Source of the DNA: Bacillota bacterium
GTDB lineage: Bacteria; Bacillota; Clostridia; Lutisporales; Lutisporaceae
Assembly: GCA_023230985.1 (NCBI GenBank)
Contig: JALNWH010000134.1
Location: 1 to 5,016, forward strand
Direction of reading: 5' to 3'
DNA: 5,016 nt
Shown here: positions 1-5,016 of the stretch, piece after piece
How the letters are laid out: each line of letters starts with the position of its first letter
Position numbering within the stretch: the first letter of the stretch is position 1
Program-made: the position numbers and the translations under genes
Notes under the pieces: generated by a model
Told to the model about the DNA's origin: nothing
What the model saw: only the letters and a program-made list of their open reading frames with translations
Database searches by the model: none

Positions 1-197
1 AAGGCAGGTACACAAACTAAATCCATACCACTGGGTGCGACAAATCCCCTTGCAATCGCTATTGCCTTAATTGCTTGATTTATAGCCCCTGCCCCGATGG
101 CTTGAATCTCGGCTCCGCCTTTCTCTCTTAAAACTCCTGCTAATGCACCGGCAACAGAGTTTGGGTTAGATTTTGATGATACTTTTAATACTTCCAT
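1..197 (-). CDS. spoVS: Stage V sporulation protein S (partial, C-terminus beyond window)
   Basis: SpoVS is a small Alba-fold, probably nucleic-acid-binding protein needed at stage V of sporulation in B. subtilis, where its loss blocks spore coat and dehydration steps. The 65 complete visible codons begin MEVLKVSSKSNPNSVAG and continue through AEIQAIGAGAINQA and ARGFVAPSGMDLVCVPA, nearly identical to the B. subtilis protein as I remember it. The family is about 86 residues, so roughly 20 C-terminal residues are missing at the window edge; there is no sign of a broken gene. The ATG at 197-195 is preceded by a strong Shine-Dalgarno AAGGGGG at 214-208, ten bases away. The gene follows ymdB on the same strand, but a dedicated sigma-H promoter lies between them, so it can be switched on at sporulation onset independently of ymdB. 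Identification is very secure; the biochemical role of the family is still poorly defined. Confidence 0.97.
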   Translation of the reverse strand, partial: MEVLKVSSKSNPNSVAGALAGVLREKGGAEIQAIGAGAINQAIKAIAIARGFVAPSGMDLVCVPA

Positions 198-260
198 TAT
201 GATAATGCCCCCTTATTTCAAGAAATATTTAGTTGTACTAATTAGTATTACATCCATTTT

Positions 261-287
261 ATTCTACATATAATTCAAAAATCCTTT
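261..287 (-). promoter_or_regulatory. Sigma-H promoter of spoVS
   Basis: Reading the minus strand, AAAGGATTT (287-279) is followed by an 11-base spacer and GTAGAAT (267-261). This fits the sigma-H consensus RNAGGAWWW-N11-12-RNNGAAT at every defined position. Transcription should start near 254, giving a leader of about 55 bases before the spoVS ATG. The promoter starts 7 bases after the ymdB stop, and there is no terminator between. In B. subtilis spoVS is known to depend on sigma-H, so the element agrees with established regulation. The match is seen directly; activity is inferred. Confidence 0.9.
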
Positions 288-293
288 TTTTAA

Positions 294-1070
294 TCAAAAA
301 TTATAAATATTTAACCTGGAAAACTCAGAAACCTTATTATTACTACCAATATTTAACACCACCCCATTTATTTGACCGCTATCTTTTTCTATTTCAAATT
401 TAGCCGGTAAACCTGTTAAAAACTTTTTAATTATGATTTCTTTTTTAACACCAATAACGGAATCTCTTGGACCTGTCATTCCGACATCTGTAATATATGC
501 AGTTCCTTTAGGGAGTATTCTCTCATCAGCGGTCTGTACATGCGTGTGCGTACCTAGTACTGCAGTAACTCTTCCATCTAAAAACCATCCCATCGCTACT
601 TTTTCAGAAGTTACTTCGCCATGAAAATCAAGAATAATAATATCGGCCTTATTATTTATATCTATTAAAATAGAATCAATAGTTTTGAAAGGACATTCTA
701 TACAATCCATATATATTCTACCGCACATATTTATTACAGCTATGTTTACACCAAGCTTGTTTATGATTAGATATGGTTTCCCGGGTGTGTCTTCCGGATA
801 ATTTGCCGGCCTAACCAATCGCTCTGCTTCATCAATAAATTTATATATCTCTTTTTTAGCCCATGCGTGGTTACCAAGTGTAATAACGTCTATATTAAAA
901 CTCAGTAATTCTTCGTATACCTTTTGTGTTATTCCTACTCCTCCGGCGCTATTCTCTCCGTTTGCAATAACAACATCTATTTGATTTTGTGTTATAATAT
1001 TTGATAGATTATTTTTCAAAACATTTCTGCCTGTTCTACCCATAATGTCTCCAATAAATAGTATTCTCAT
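294..1070 (-). CDS. ymdB: YmdB-family metallophosphoesterase (cyclic nucleotide phosphodiesterase)
   Basis: This 258-residue protein belongs to the YmdB family of binuclear metal phosphoesterases (about 260 residues; 264 in B. subtilis). The metal-binding and catalytic residues known from the B. subtilis enzyme occur at the same positions: D8 in GDIMG, E39 and N40 in NGENS, N67 and H68 in GNHAW, H150 in DFHGE, and H175 and H177 in GTHTH. B. subtilis YmdB hydrolyses cyclic nucleotides in vitro and is needed for the switch from motility to biofilm gene expression; here the role is by homology. It is a soluble protein with no signal peptide or membrane segment. The ATG at 1070-1068 has GGGAGG (1082-1077) six bases upstream. 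It lies between rny and spoVS as in Bacillus, but a terminator after rny suggests separate transcription or limited read-through. I see no convincing promoter in the 154 bases between that terminator and the gene. Confidence 0.96.
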   Translation of the reverse strand: MRILFIGDIMGRTGRNVLKNNLSNIITQNQIDVVIANGENSAGGVGITQKVYEELLSFNIDVITLGNHAWAKKEIYKFIDEAERLVRPANYPEDTPGKPYLIINKLGVNIAVINMCGRIYMDCIECPFKTIDSILIDINNKADIIILDFHGEVTSEKVAMGWFLDGRVTAVLGTHTHVQTADERILPKGTAYITDVGMTGPRDSVIGVKKEIIIKKFLTGLPAKFEIEKDSGQINGVVLNIGSNNKVSEFSRLNIYNF

Positions 1071-1224
1071 AGGATACCTCCCATTATGTATTCATGACTC
1101 TTGCGAATTCAATAGTCAAGACTTATTCGTATTTATCTTTCTATTAATAATTTAGATAATTCATCTTAAATACATTTTATCTTAAACCTAATAAATATGT
1201 AGTGTTTCATAGAGTATTATATAT

Positions 1225-1252
1225 AAAAAGAACGGTATTAACCGCTCTTTTT
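1225..1252 (-). terminator. Rho-independent terminator of rny
   Basis: On the minus strand a 12-bp stem, A-rich on its 5' side with a core GAGCGGT / ACCGTTC containing one G-U pair, closes a TAAT loop. The 3' arm ends in TTTTT and continues as an AT-rich run. The upstream arm begins at the last base read of the rny stop codon (1254-1252). On the plus strand the G-U pair becomes an A-C mismatch and no gene precedes it, so it is oriented to end rny transcription. This would separate rny from ymdB, unless read-through is substantial. Confidence 0.88.
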
Positions 1253-2784
1253 TATTTTGCATATTCAATTGCTCTTGTCTCTCTTATTACATTAATTTTA
1301 ATTTGTCCGGGATATTCCAATTCATTTTCAATCATTTTTACTATATCTCTAGCTATATATACAATATCTGAATCGCCTACATCTTCAGGTTTTACCATAA
1401 TTCTTATTTCTCTACCGGCTTGAATAGCAAAAGATTTTTCTACTCCATCAAAGGAATTCGCAATTTCCTCAAGCTTTTCCAGTCTTTTAATATAAGATTC
1501 TAGTGTCTCTTTCCGAGCACCGGGCCTAGCTGCTGAAATAGCATCTGCAGCCTGTACTAGCACCGCTTCTATAGTATTTGGTTCAACATCTCCATGATGA
1601 GCTAAAATTGCATGTATTACTTCTTTTGATTCTTTATACTTTTTTGCTAAATCTGCTCCTATTTGAACATGAGGCCCTTCTACCTCATGGTCAACCGCTT
1701 TTCCTATATCATGTAATAGACCTGCTCTTTTAGCAAGATTTACATCTGCACCTAATTCCGCTGCCATAGCTGCGGCTAAATAAGAAACCTCAATAGAATG
1801 ATTTAAAACATTTTGTCCATAACTAGTTCTAAATTTAAGTCTTCCAAGCAATTTAACAAGTTCAGAGTGCAATCCATGCACACCCGTGTCAAAAGTAGCT
1901 TGCTCCCCTTGTTCTCTAATATAGTTTTCTACCTCTTTTTTTGATTTCTCAACCATTTCCTCTATTCTAGCAGGATGAATTCTTCCATCAATTATCAATT
2001 TCTCCAGTGATATTCTAGCCACTTCCCTTCTTATCGGATCAAATCCTGATAAGATAACGGCTTCAGGTGTATCATCAATTATAAGATCAACCCCCGTGAG
2101 GGTTTCTAATGTCCTTATATTTCTTCCTTCTCTACCAATAATTCTCCCTTTCATTTCATCATTTGGTAAAGTAACCACTGAAATTGTGGTTTCTGCAACA
2201 TGGTCTGCAGAACATTTTTGAATAGCACAAGAAATAATTTCTTTTGCTTTTCTTTCTCCTTCTTCTTTTGCTTTTGTTTCAATATCTCTTATCATCATTG
2301 CAGCTTCGTGTTTTATTTGTTTTTCAATGTCACTCAACAAAAGCTGCTTCGCTTCTTCTGAGGATAAATTAGAAATACGCTCTAATTCTTTTAATTGTTT
2401 GTTATATAATACTTTAGTATCATCATATAACTTTTGCACTTCTTTTTGTTTTTTAACTATATTTTCTTCTCTTTGTTCTACAATTTCAAGTTTTTTATCA
2501 AATAGTTCTTCTCTTTGTAGAAGTCTTCTTTCTATTCTTTGTACCTCACTTCGCCTATCCCTAATCTCTCTATCAAAATCAGACCTTGATCTGTGAATCT
2601 CTTCTTTAGCTTCAAACAAAAGCTCTTTTTTACTGTTTTCTGCTTCCTTTTGGGCATCATCTATAATTTTTTTCGCTGCTTCTTCAGCGTTTTTTATCTT
2701 CGCTTCAGCAATAAATCTTCTTGCAAAGTACCCAACTACAAAGCTTACAACACCGATTACAACATATATTATTTCTTTTTGTAT
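1252..2784 (-). CDS. rny: Ribonuclease Y (RNase Y), apparent ATA start
   Basis: RNase Y is the membrane-anchored endoribonuclease that initiates much mRNA decay in Firmicutes and acts with other RNA degradation enzymes. Read from ATA at 2784 the protein is 510 residues, the family length (520 in B. subtilis). Residues 5-20 form a hydrophobic anchor (YVVIGVVSFVVGYF), followed by a charged coiled coil (about 28-190) ending before ADHVAETT. The KH domain carries GRIIGREGRNIR at 213-224. The HD domain has H329, the HD pair H358-D359 in LLHDIGKA, HHGD at 396-399 and D414. The end RETRAIEYAK is typical. The only standard start codon in frame is TTG at 2619; it would remove the anchor and part of the coiled coil, giving 455 residues, and has only a weak Shine-Dalgarno. 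An in-frame TAA at 2790 bounds the upstream side, and AAGGAGGTGA at 2801-2792 points to ATA 2784. A G-to-A change or assembly error in an original ATG is also possible. The gene has its own sigma-A promoter and a terminator. Confidence 0.93.
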   Translation of the reverse strand: MQKEIIYVVIGVVSFVVGYFARRFIAEAKIKNAEEAAKKIIDDAQKEAENSKKELLFEAKEEIHRSRSDFDREIRDRRSEVQRIERRLLQREELFDKKLEIVEQREENIVKKQKEVQKLYDDTKVLYNKQLKELERISNLSSEEAKQLLLSDIEKQIKHEAAMMIRDIETKAKEEGERKAKEIISCAIQKCSADHVAETTISVVTLPNDEMKGRIIGREGRNIRTLETLTGVDLIIDDTPEAVILSGFDPIRREVARISLEKLIIDGRIHPARIEEMVEKSKKEVENYIREQGEQATFDTGVHGLHSELVKLLGRLKFRTSYGQNVLNHSIEVSYLAAAMAAELGADVNLAKRAGLLHDIGKAVDHEVEGPHVQIGADLAKKYKESKEVIHAILAHHGDVEPNTIEAVLVQAADAISAARPGARKETLESYIKRLEKLEEIANSFDGVEKSFAIQAGREIRIMVKPEDVGDSDIVYIARDIVKMIENELEYPGQIKINVIRETRAIEYAK

Positions 2785-2791
2785 AACTTAT

Positions 2792-2801
2792 TCACCTCCT
2801 T
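2792..2801 (-). promoter_or_regulatory. Shine-Dalgarno site deciding the rny start
   Basis: AAGGAGGTGA on the minus strand is nearly fully complementary to the 16S rRNA 3' end. From the GGAGG core (2799-2795) ten bases lead to ATA at 2784, the only plausible initiation codon in the rny frame after the TAA at 2790. A short open frame, ATG at 2815 encoding MNKGLRR and ending in TGA at 2794-2792, runs straight through this site. It might couple ribosome arrival to rny initiation, or be chance. Confidence 0.75.
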
Positions 2802-2870
2802 AACCCTTTGTTCATATAATTTAGATTCTATACTAAAAATCACTTTTTGCTGATACACCATATTAGAATA

Positions 2871-2899
2871 ATTTTATATCTTTTAGTTTTTTTTGTCAA
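2871..2899 (-). promoter_or_regulatory. Sigma-A promoter of rny
   Basis: A perfect -35 TTGACA (2899-2894) is separated by 17 bases, largely A-rich, from TAAAAT (2876-2871), one mismatch from TATAAT. Transcription should begin near 2864, giving a leader of about 80 bases to the ATA start. The promoter begins 16 bases after the recX stop and no terminator intervenes, so rny can be transcribed both constitutively from here and by read-through from recX. Confidence 0.85.
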
Positions 2900-2904
2900 G
2901 CAGG

Positions 2905-2913
2905 TTATCCACT
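2905..2913 (+). promoter_or_regulatory. Single DnaA-box-like 9-mer
   Basis: TTATCCACT matches the DnaA box TTATCCACA at eight of nine positions and sits between the recX stop and the rny -35 box. A DnaA protein bound here would touch the edge of the rny promoter. An isolated 9-mer at one mismatch is expected often by chance in AT-rich DNA, so this is only a candidate. Confidence 0.25.
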
Positions 2914-2915
2914 TA

Positions 2916-3539
2916 TTACCATGTGCTGTCTTTTAAGACTTTCCTTATAACATTATAACATGTTTCATCATTATAACCTTTTCTTTTTAAATACATATAA
3001 AGTTTATTTCTAACATTATTTCTGTCTCCTTTAATAGATTTAACTTTTTTTTCTGCTGCTAAAAAAGCAGTATCAAATTCATCTATATCCAATTCTTTAA
3101 ATTTATTTTCCAGTATATTTCTATCAACACCTTTACGTAATAGTTTATAATACAAAGTCCTTTTACTCATTCCCGGCGCTTTACTTTTTAGTTTTAACCA
3201 GTTTTCAATATATTTTTCATCGTCAATATAACCTAAATCTATAAGTTTAGCCAATACCATATCAATAGTTTCTTGGCTATAGTTTCTTTGTATTAACTTG
3301 TTCACTATTTCACTTGACACTCTATCTTTTAGTGTAAGCAGTCTTATTGAATACTCATATGCACTTTTGTAATTAGCTTCAGCATTTAATATATTCAGAA
3401 ATTCTTCATCAATAACCAACTCTTTTTTTATTCCATATTTCATAACCAAGCTTATATCCAGAATAAGTTTTTGCGAATCATCTATATAAATCTCATATTC
3501 TGTTCCATTTTTCTTATTTTTTATTTCAGTGATAATCAT
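2916..3539 (-). CDS. recX: Regulatory protein RecX
   Basis: RecX binds within the groove of RecA filaments and modulates filament growth and strand exchange. This 207-residue protein has the family's pattern of tandem three-helix repeats: LLTLKDRVSSEIVNKL, then LIDLGYIDDEKYIENWLKLK (about 90-115), then GMSKRTLYYKLLRKGV, then a C-terminal repeat with LYMYLKRKGYNDE before the end. LGYIDDEKY is a typical RecX signature. The ATG at 3539 is preferred over an in-frame TTG at 3563 because GGAGTGA (3551-3545) lies five bases before it, while a longer product would start upstream of that ribosome site. recX directly follows recA, the usual Firmicute arrangement, so RecX is likely co-induced with RecA; the hairpin between them probably keeps it at lower levels. 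There is no signal peptide or membrane segment. The divergent N-terminal 60 residues are normal for the family. Confidence 0.93.
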   Translation of the reverse strand: MIITEIKNKKNGTEYEIYIDDSQKLILDISLVMKYGIKKELVIDEEFLNILNAEANYKSAYEYSIRLLTLKDRVSSEIVNKLIQRNYSQETIDMVLAKLIDLGYIDDEKYIENWLKLKSKAPGMSKRTLYYKLLRKGVDRNILENKFKELDIDEFDTAFLAAEKKVKSIKGDRNNVRNKLYMYLKRKGYNDETCYNVIRKVLKDSTW

Positions 3540-3567
3540 AATTCTCACTCCATAATAATTCAATGCG

Positions 3568-3604
3568 AACGGCGCATTAAGATATTATATCATAATGCGC
3601 CGTT
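3568..3604 (-). promoter_or_regulatory. Long recA-recX intergenic hairpin
   Basis: A perfect 12-bp stem, AACGGCGCATTA (3604-3593) with TAATGCGCCGTT (3579-3568) on the minus strand, is prolonged after one T-T mismatch by GATA/TATC around a three-base loop. It is the strongest hairpin in the window and is GC-rich against an AT-rich background. It lies 14 bases after the recA stop and ends 16 bases before the recX Shine-Dalgarno. No U-tract follows on the minus strand, so it is not a classical terminator. It could be an attenuator, a processing site or a 3' stabiliser for recA mRNA. In E. coli a recA-recX hairpin reduces recX expression, which makes a similar role here plausible. Confidence 0.75.
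3584..3592 (-). promoter_or_regulatory. Possible extended -10 promoter for recX
   Basis: The apex of the recA-recX hairpin reads TGATATAAT on the minus strand, an exact extended -10 (TGnTATAAT). The -35 position (about 3612-3607, GAAATA) is poor, as allowed for extended -10 promoters. Initiation near 3577 would give a transcript holding only the 3' arm of the hairpin and a 38-base leader before recX. An AT-rich loop can yield this by chance, so confidence is low. Confidence 0.35.
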
Positions 3605-3618
3605 TATATTTCTTCTAT

Positions 3619-4653
3619 TTATTTTTTTGTAGGTACGTCGTCCTCAGTGGAACTTGCTTCTTTAACAAGCTTTAAATTACATGATTCTCTAACTTTATTT
3701 TCTATTTCTTTTGTAATAGATGGATTTTCTTTTAAGTACTGCCTAGCATTTTCGCGGCCTTGCCCGATTCTCGTATCACCATATGAATACCAAGAACCGC
3801 TTTTTAATATAATATCATTATTAACAGCTACATCTAAAATGCTGCCTTCCTTTGAGATTCCTTCCCCATAAATTATATCAAATTCTGCTTGTTTAAAAGG
3901 TGGTGCTACTTTATTTTTTACTACTTTGACTCTTGTTCTATTACCAATAATCTCGTTTCCCTGTTTAATACTATCAATTCTTCTTACATCTAGCCTAACA
4001 GACGAATAAAACTTCAATGCCTTACCTCCCGGAGTAACTTCCGGATTACCGAACATAATGCCTACTTTTTCTCTTAATTGATTAATAAAAACAGCAGTCG
4101 TCTTGGACTTACTAATAGCACCTGCAAGTTTTCTCAAAGCTTGAGACATCAAACGCGCTTGTAGGCCGACATGTGAATCACCCATTTCGCCATCTATTTC
4201 AGCTTTCGGAACTAAGGCCGCTACAGAATCAATAACTATTATATCTATAGCTCCACTTCTGACTAATGTCTCACAAATTTCAAGAGCTTGTTCACCGGTA
4301 TCCGGTTGAGATACTATTAAATTGTCAATATCCACACCTATTTTTTTTGCATAAATAGGATCCAAAGCATGTTCAGCATCTATGAAAGCAGCTTCACCGC
4401 CATTTCTTTGAGCCTCAGCAATCATATGTAAAGCAACAGTAGTTTTACCGGAAGATTCAGGGCCAAATACTTCAACTACTCTACCTCTAGGAACACCGCC
4501 TATTCCTAGTGCAATATCTAAATCCAAGGATCCTGTAGAAATAAAATCTACATTTAATTTAACATTTTCCCCTAATTTCATTATAGAACCTTTGCCAAAT
4601 TGTCTTTCAACTTGGCCAATGGCAAGTTCTAAAGCTTTTTTCTTATCATTCAT
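3619..4653 (-). CDS. recA: Recombinase RecA
   Basis: RecA forms ATP-dependent filaments on single-stranded DNA, performs homology search and strand exchange, and triggers LexA self-cleavage in the SOS response. The 344-residue protein is full length. An N-terminal helix (KKKALELAIGQVERQFGKGSI) precedes the ATPase core, with Walker A GPESSGKT at 64-71, catalytic E94 in DAEHALD, Walker B IIVIDSVAAL at 138-147, and DNA-binding loop L1 near EIDGEMGDSHVG (152-163). NQLREKVG at 191-198 marks loop L2 and its ATP-sensing glutamine. KALKFYSSVRLDVRR and the helical C-terminal domain with ENARQYLKENP follow. It ends in a modest acidic-then-basic tail (STEDDVPTKK). The ATG at 4653 fits the normal RecA N-terminus, although its Shine-Dalgarno is unusually far away. 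A perfect sigma-A promoter and a LexA box indicate SOS induction. recX is the next gene on the strand. Nothing suggests inteins, truncation or transfer. Confidence 0.99.
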   Translation of the reverse strand: MNDKKKALELAIGQVERQFGKGSIMKLGENVKLNVDFISTGSLDLDIALGIGGVPRGRVVEVFGPESSGKTTVALHMIAEAQRNGGEAAFIDAEHALDPIYAKKIGVDIDNLIVSQPDTGEQALEICETLVRSGAIDIIVIDSVAALVPKAEIDGEMGDSHVGLQARLMSQALRKLAGAISKSKTTAVFINQLREKVGIMFGNPEVTPGGKALKFYSSVRLDVRRIDSIKQGNEIIGNRTRVKVVKNKVAPPFKQAEFDIIYGEGISKEGSILDVAVNNDIILKSGSWYSYGDTRIGQGRENARQYLKENPSITKEIENKVRESCNLKLVKEASSTEDDVPTKK

Positions 4654-4658
4654 AAAAC

Positions 4659-4680
4659 GCAGTAAACTGCTACACTCCTT
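4659..4680 (-). promoter_or_regulatory. recA ribosome site with intervening hairpin
   Basis: The best Shine-Dalgarno, AAGGAGTG at 4680-4673, ends 19 bases before the recA ATG (4653), well beyond normal spacing. Within the gap is GCAGTTTACTGC (4670-4659), which can fold as a 4-bp stem (GCAG/CTGC) with a TTTA loop. Folding it out would leave about 7 bases, an ordinary spacing. No ATG, GTG or TTG lies in frame nearer the site; CTG at 4662 is in frame but would add residues not typical of RecA. A micro-frame ATG AAA GGA GTG TAG (4684-4670) overlaps the site. Confidence 0.6.
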
Positions 4681-4685
4681 TCATG

Positions 4686-4699
4686 CGAACACTTGTTCT
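4686..4699. promoter_or_regulatory. LexA (DinR) SOS box of recA
   Basis: The sequence AGAACAAGTGTTCG (minus strand) has the perfect dyad GAAC-N4-GTTC and fits the Gram-positive SOS consensus CGAACRNRYGTTYG except at the first base. It lies roughly at +3 to +16 of the predicted transcript, just downstream of the -10 box, where LexA binding would block initiation or escape. This is the expected control of recA in Firmicutes. Confidence 0.88.
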
Positions 4700-4708
4700 G
4701 TTTCTTTT

Positions 4709-4737
4709 ATTATATAAAATTTATTACAATATGTCAA
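4709..4737 (-). promoter_or_regulatory. Sigma-A promoter of recA (exact consensus)
   Basis: TTGACA (4737-4732), a 17-base spacer and TATAAT (4714-4709) match the vegetative consensus exactly. Transcription should start near 4702 and give a leader of about 49 bases. Such a strong promoter paired with an overlapping LexA site is a classic design for a highly inducible SOS gene. Confidence 0.93.
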
Positions 4738-4763
4738 ACAATATTCTTAAAATGTTATTGTTT

Positions 4764-4781
4764 TATAACAAATGTGTTATA
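4764..4781. promoter_or_regulatory. 18-bp dyad upstream of the recA promoter
   Basis: TATAACACATTTGTTATA (minus strand) is a perfect 7-bp inverted repeat around four bases. Its near edge is 26 bases upstream of the recA -35 box. No U-tract follows on either strand, so it is not a terminator. It could be an operator for an unknown regulator or a chance AT-rich palindrome; its shape does not match the LexA box. Confidence 0.35.
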
Positions 4782-4969
4782 GTTCAGATCTTAACTATTT
4801 CTAATAAGCGCCTATTACATTTGCTACAATTGCTGAGTTTCACCTTTCACCAACAACGCTATTTAAATCAAATATATAAGCTTAATAGCTACATTCGGTT
4901 ATATCAAAGCATATATCATTTGATTCGATTGCTGGGTTCCAAGGCAAATAATCTGTAAGCTTGTTCCGG

Positions 4970-5009
4970 GTTGCGCCAAAACTCGCTTCGCTCAAACAGT
5001 TGACGCAAC
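4970..5009 (-). repeat. Imperfect hairpin with mirror-symmetric loop
   Basis: On the minus strand GTTGCGTCAA (5009-5000) pairs with TTGGCGCAAC (4979-4970), a 10-bp stem with one G-U pair, around a 20-base loop. Positions 4979-4996 form an 18-base exact mirror repeat (minus-strand core GAGCGAAGCGAG), that is, the same sequence read in both directions on one strand. The G-U pair would be a C-A mismatch on the plus strand, favouring an RNA made from the minus strand. No U-tract follows, so it is not a standard terminator. It may be a small dispersed repeat, but only one copy is in view. Confidence 0.5.
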
Positions 5010-5016
5010 TAATCCT

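Larger units (their letters stand above)
4738..5016. other. Non-coding stretch upstream of recA
   Basis: From the recA promoter to the window edge I find no gene I can support. A minus-strand frame is open from the edge to a TAA at 4884-4882 (44 codons), but it runs through a hairpin repeat and resembles no protein I know. I do not recognise a CinA or PgsA C-terminus, which often precede recA. Weak AT-rich inverted repeats are present at 4802-4817 and 4858-4889, neither followed by a U-tract. The composition becomes more GC-rich past about 4930. Confidence 0.6.

Noticed and set aside
1202..1423. Plus-strand 73-codon open frame opposite the rny C-terminus
   Set aside because: It overlaps the rny terminator and conserved RNase Y coding sequence in antisense; no ribosome site or homology is visible.
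2841..2849. A-run and T-run pair in the rny leader as a terminator after recX
   Set aside because: The AAAAA-GTGA-TTTTT stem has no GC pairs, so it is too weak to count as an intrinsic terminator.
2593..2853. Plus-strand 86-codon open frame opposite the rny N-terminus
   Set aside because: It is the antisense shadow of the RNase Y anchor and coiled coil plus the rny leader, with hydrophobic runs caused by AT-rich complement.
3540..3563. Longer recX start at TTG 3563
   Set aside because: The Shine-Dalgarno GGAGTGA (3551-3545) lies downstream of that codon and at ideal spacing for ATG 3539.
4858..4889. Inverted repeat GCTATT...AATAGC as a terminator for an upstream gene
   Set aside because: The stem has a bulge, a long AT loop and no U-tract on the minus strand.
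4683..4958. Plus-strand 91-codon open frame upstream of recA
   Set aside because: It runs antisense through the recA promoter and LexA box, has low-complexity AT-driven composition, no Shine-Dalgarno and no recognisable domain.
4882..5016. Minus-strand open frame of 44 codons entering from the window edge
   Set aside because: It translates the hairpin repeat, resembles no expected upstream protein such as CinA or PgsA, and is short enough to be chance; the sequence beyond the window would settle it.

Overview
The window suggests a low-GC, endospore-forming Firmicute, most likely a clostridial-type anaerobe. The DNA is AT-rich, Shine-Dalgarno sites are strong, and every gene is a typical Firmicute protein. 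The order recA-recX-rny-ymdB-spoVS matches the recA neighbourhood of many Clostridia; Bacillus subtilis has a related arrangement. I cannot name a species. All genes lie on the minus strand, so transcription runs from high to low coordinates.

Layout in the direction of transcription. Positions 5016-4738 hold no gene I can support: an imperfect hairpin with a mirror-symmetric loop at the window edge (4970-5009) and an 18-bp dyad (4764-4781). A perfect sigma-A promoter (4709-4737) and a LexA/SOS operator (4686-4699) come next. recA (4653-3619) is preceded by an unusually distant Shine-Dalgarno site, with a small hairpin in the gap. A long, GC-rich hairpin (3568-3604) separates recA from recX (3539-2916). 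A near-consensus sigma-A promoter (2871-2899) then drives rny, which encodes RNase Y. The rny frame has no ATG, GTG or TTG at its N-terminus; the best-placed initiation codon is ATA at 2784. A rho-independent terminator (1225-1252) overlaps the rny stop. ymdB (1070-294) follows after a 181-bp gap. A sigma-H promoter matching consensus at every defined position (261-287) lies just past the ymdB stop and drives spoVS (197 to beyond position 1), which is cut by the window edge.

Functionally the cluster joins DNA repair (RecA, and RecX which tunes RecA filaments), bulk mRNA decay (membrane-bound RNase Y), a metallophosphoesterase linked in B. subtilis to biofilm and motility decisions (YmdB), and a sporulation factor (SpoVS). 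Although compact, it appears to be several transcription units: SOS-controlled recA(-recX), sigma-A rny ending at a terminator, ymdB, and sigma-H spoVS. I found no mobile element, CRISPR array, tRNA or rRNA, and no sign of a new multi-gene system. The points of interest are regulatory: the missing rny start codon, the spoVS promoter, the recA leader and the recA-recX hairpin.
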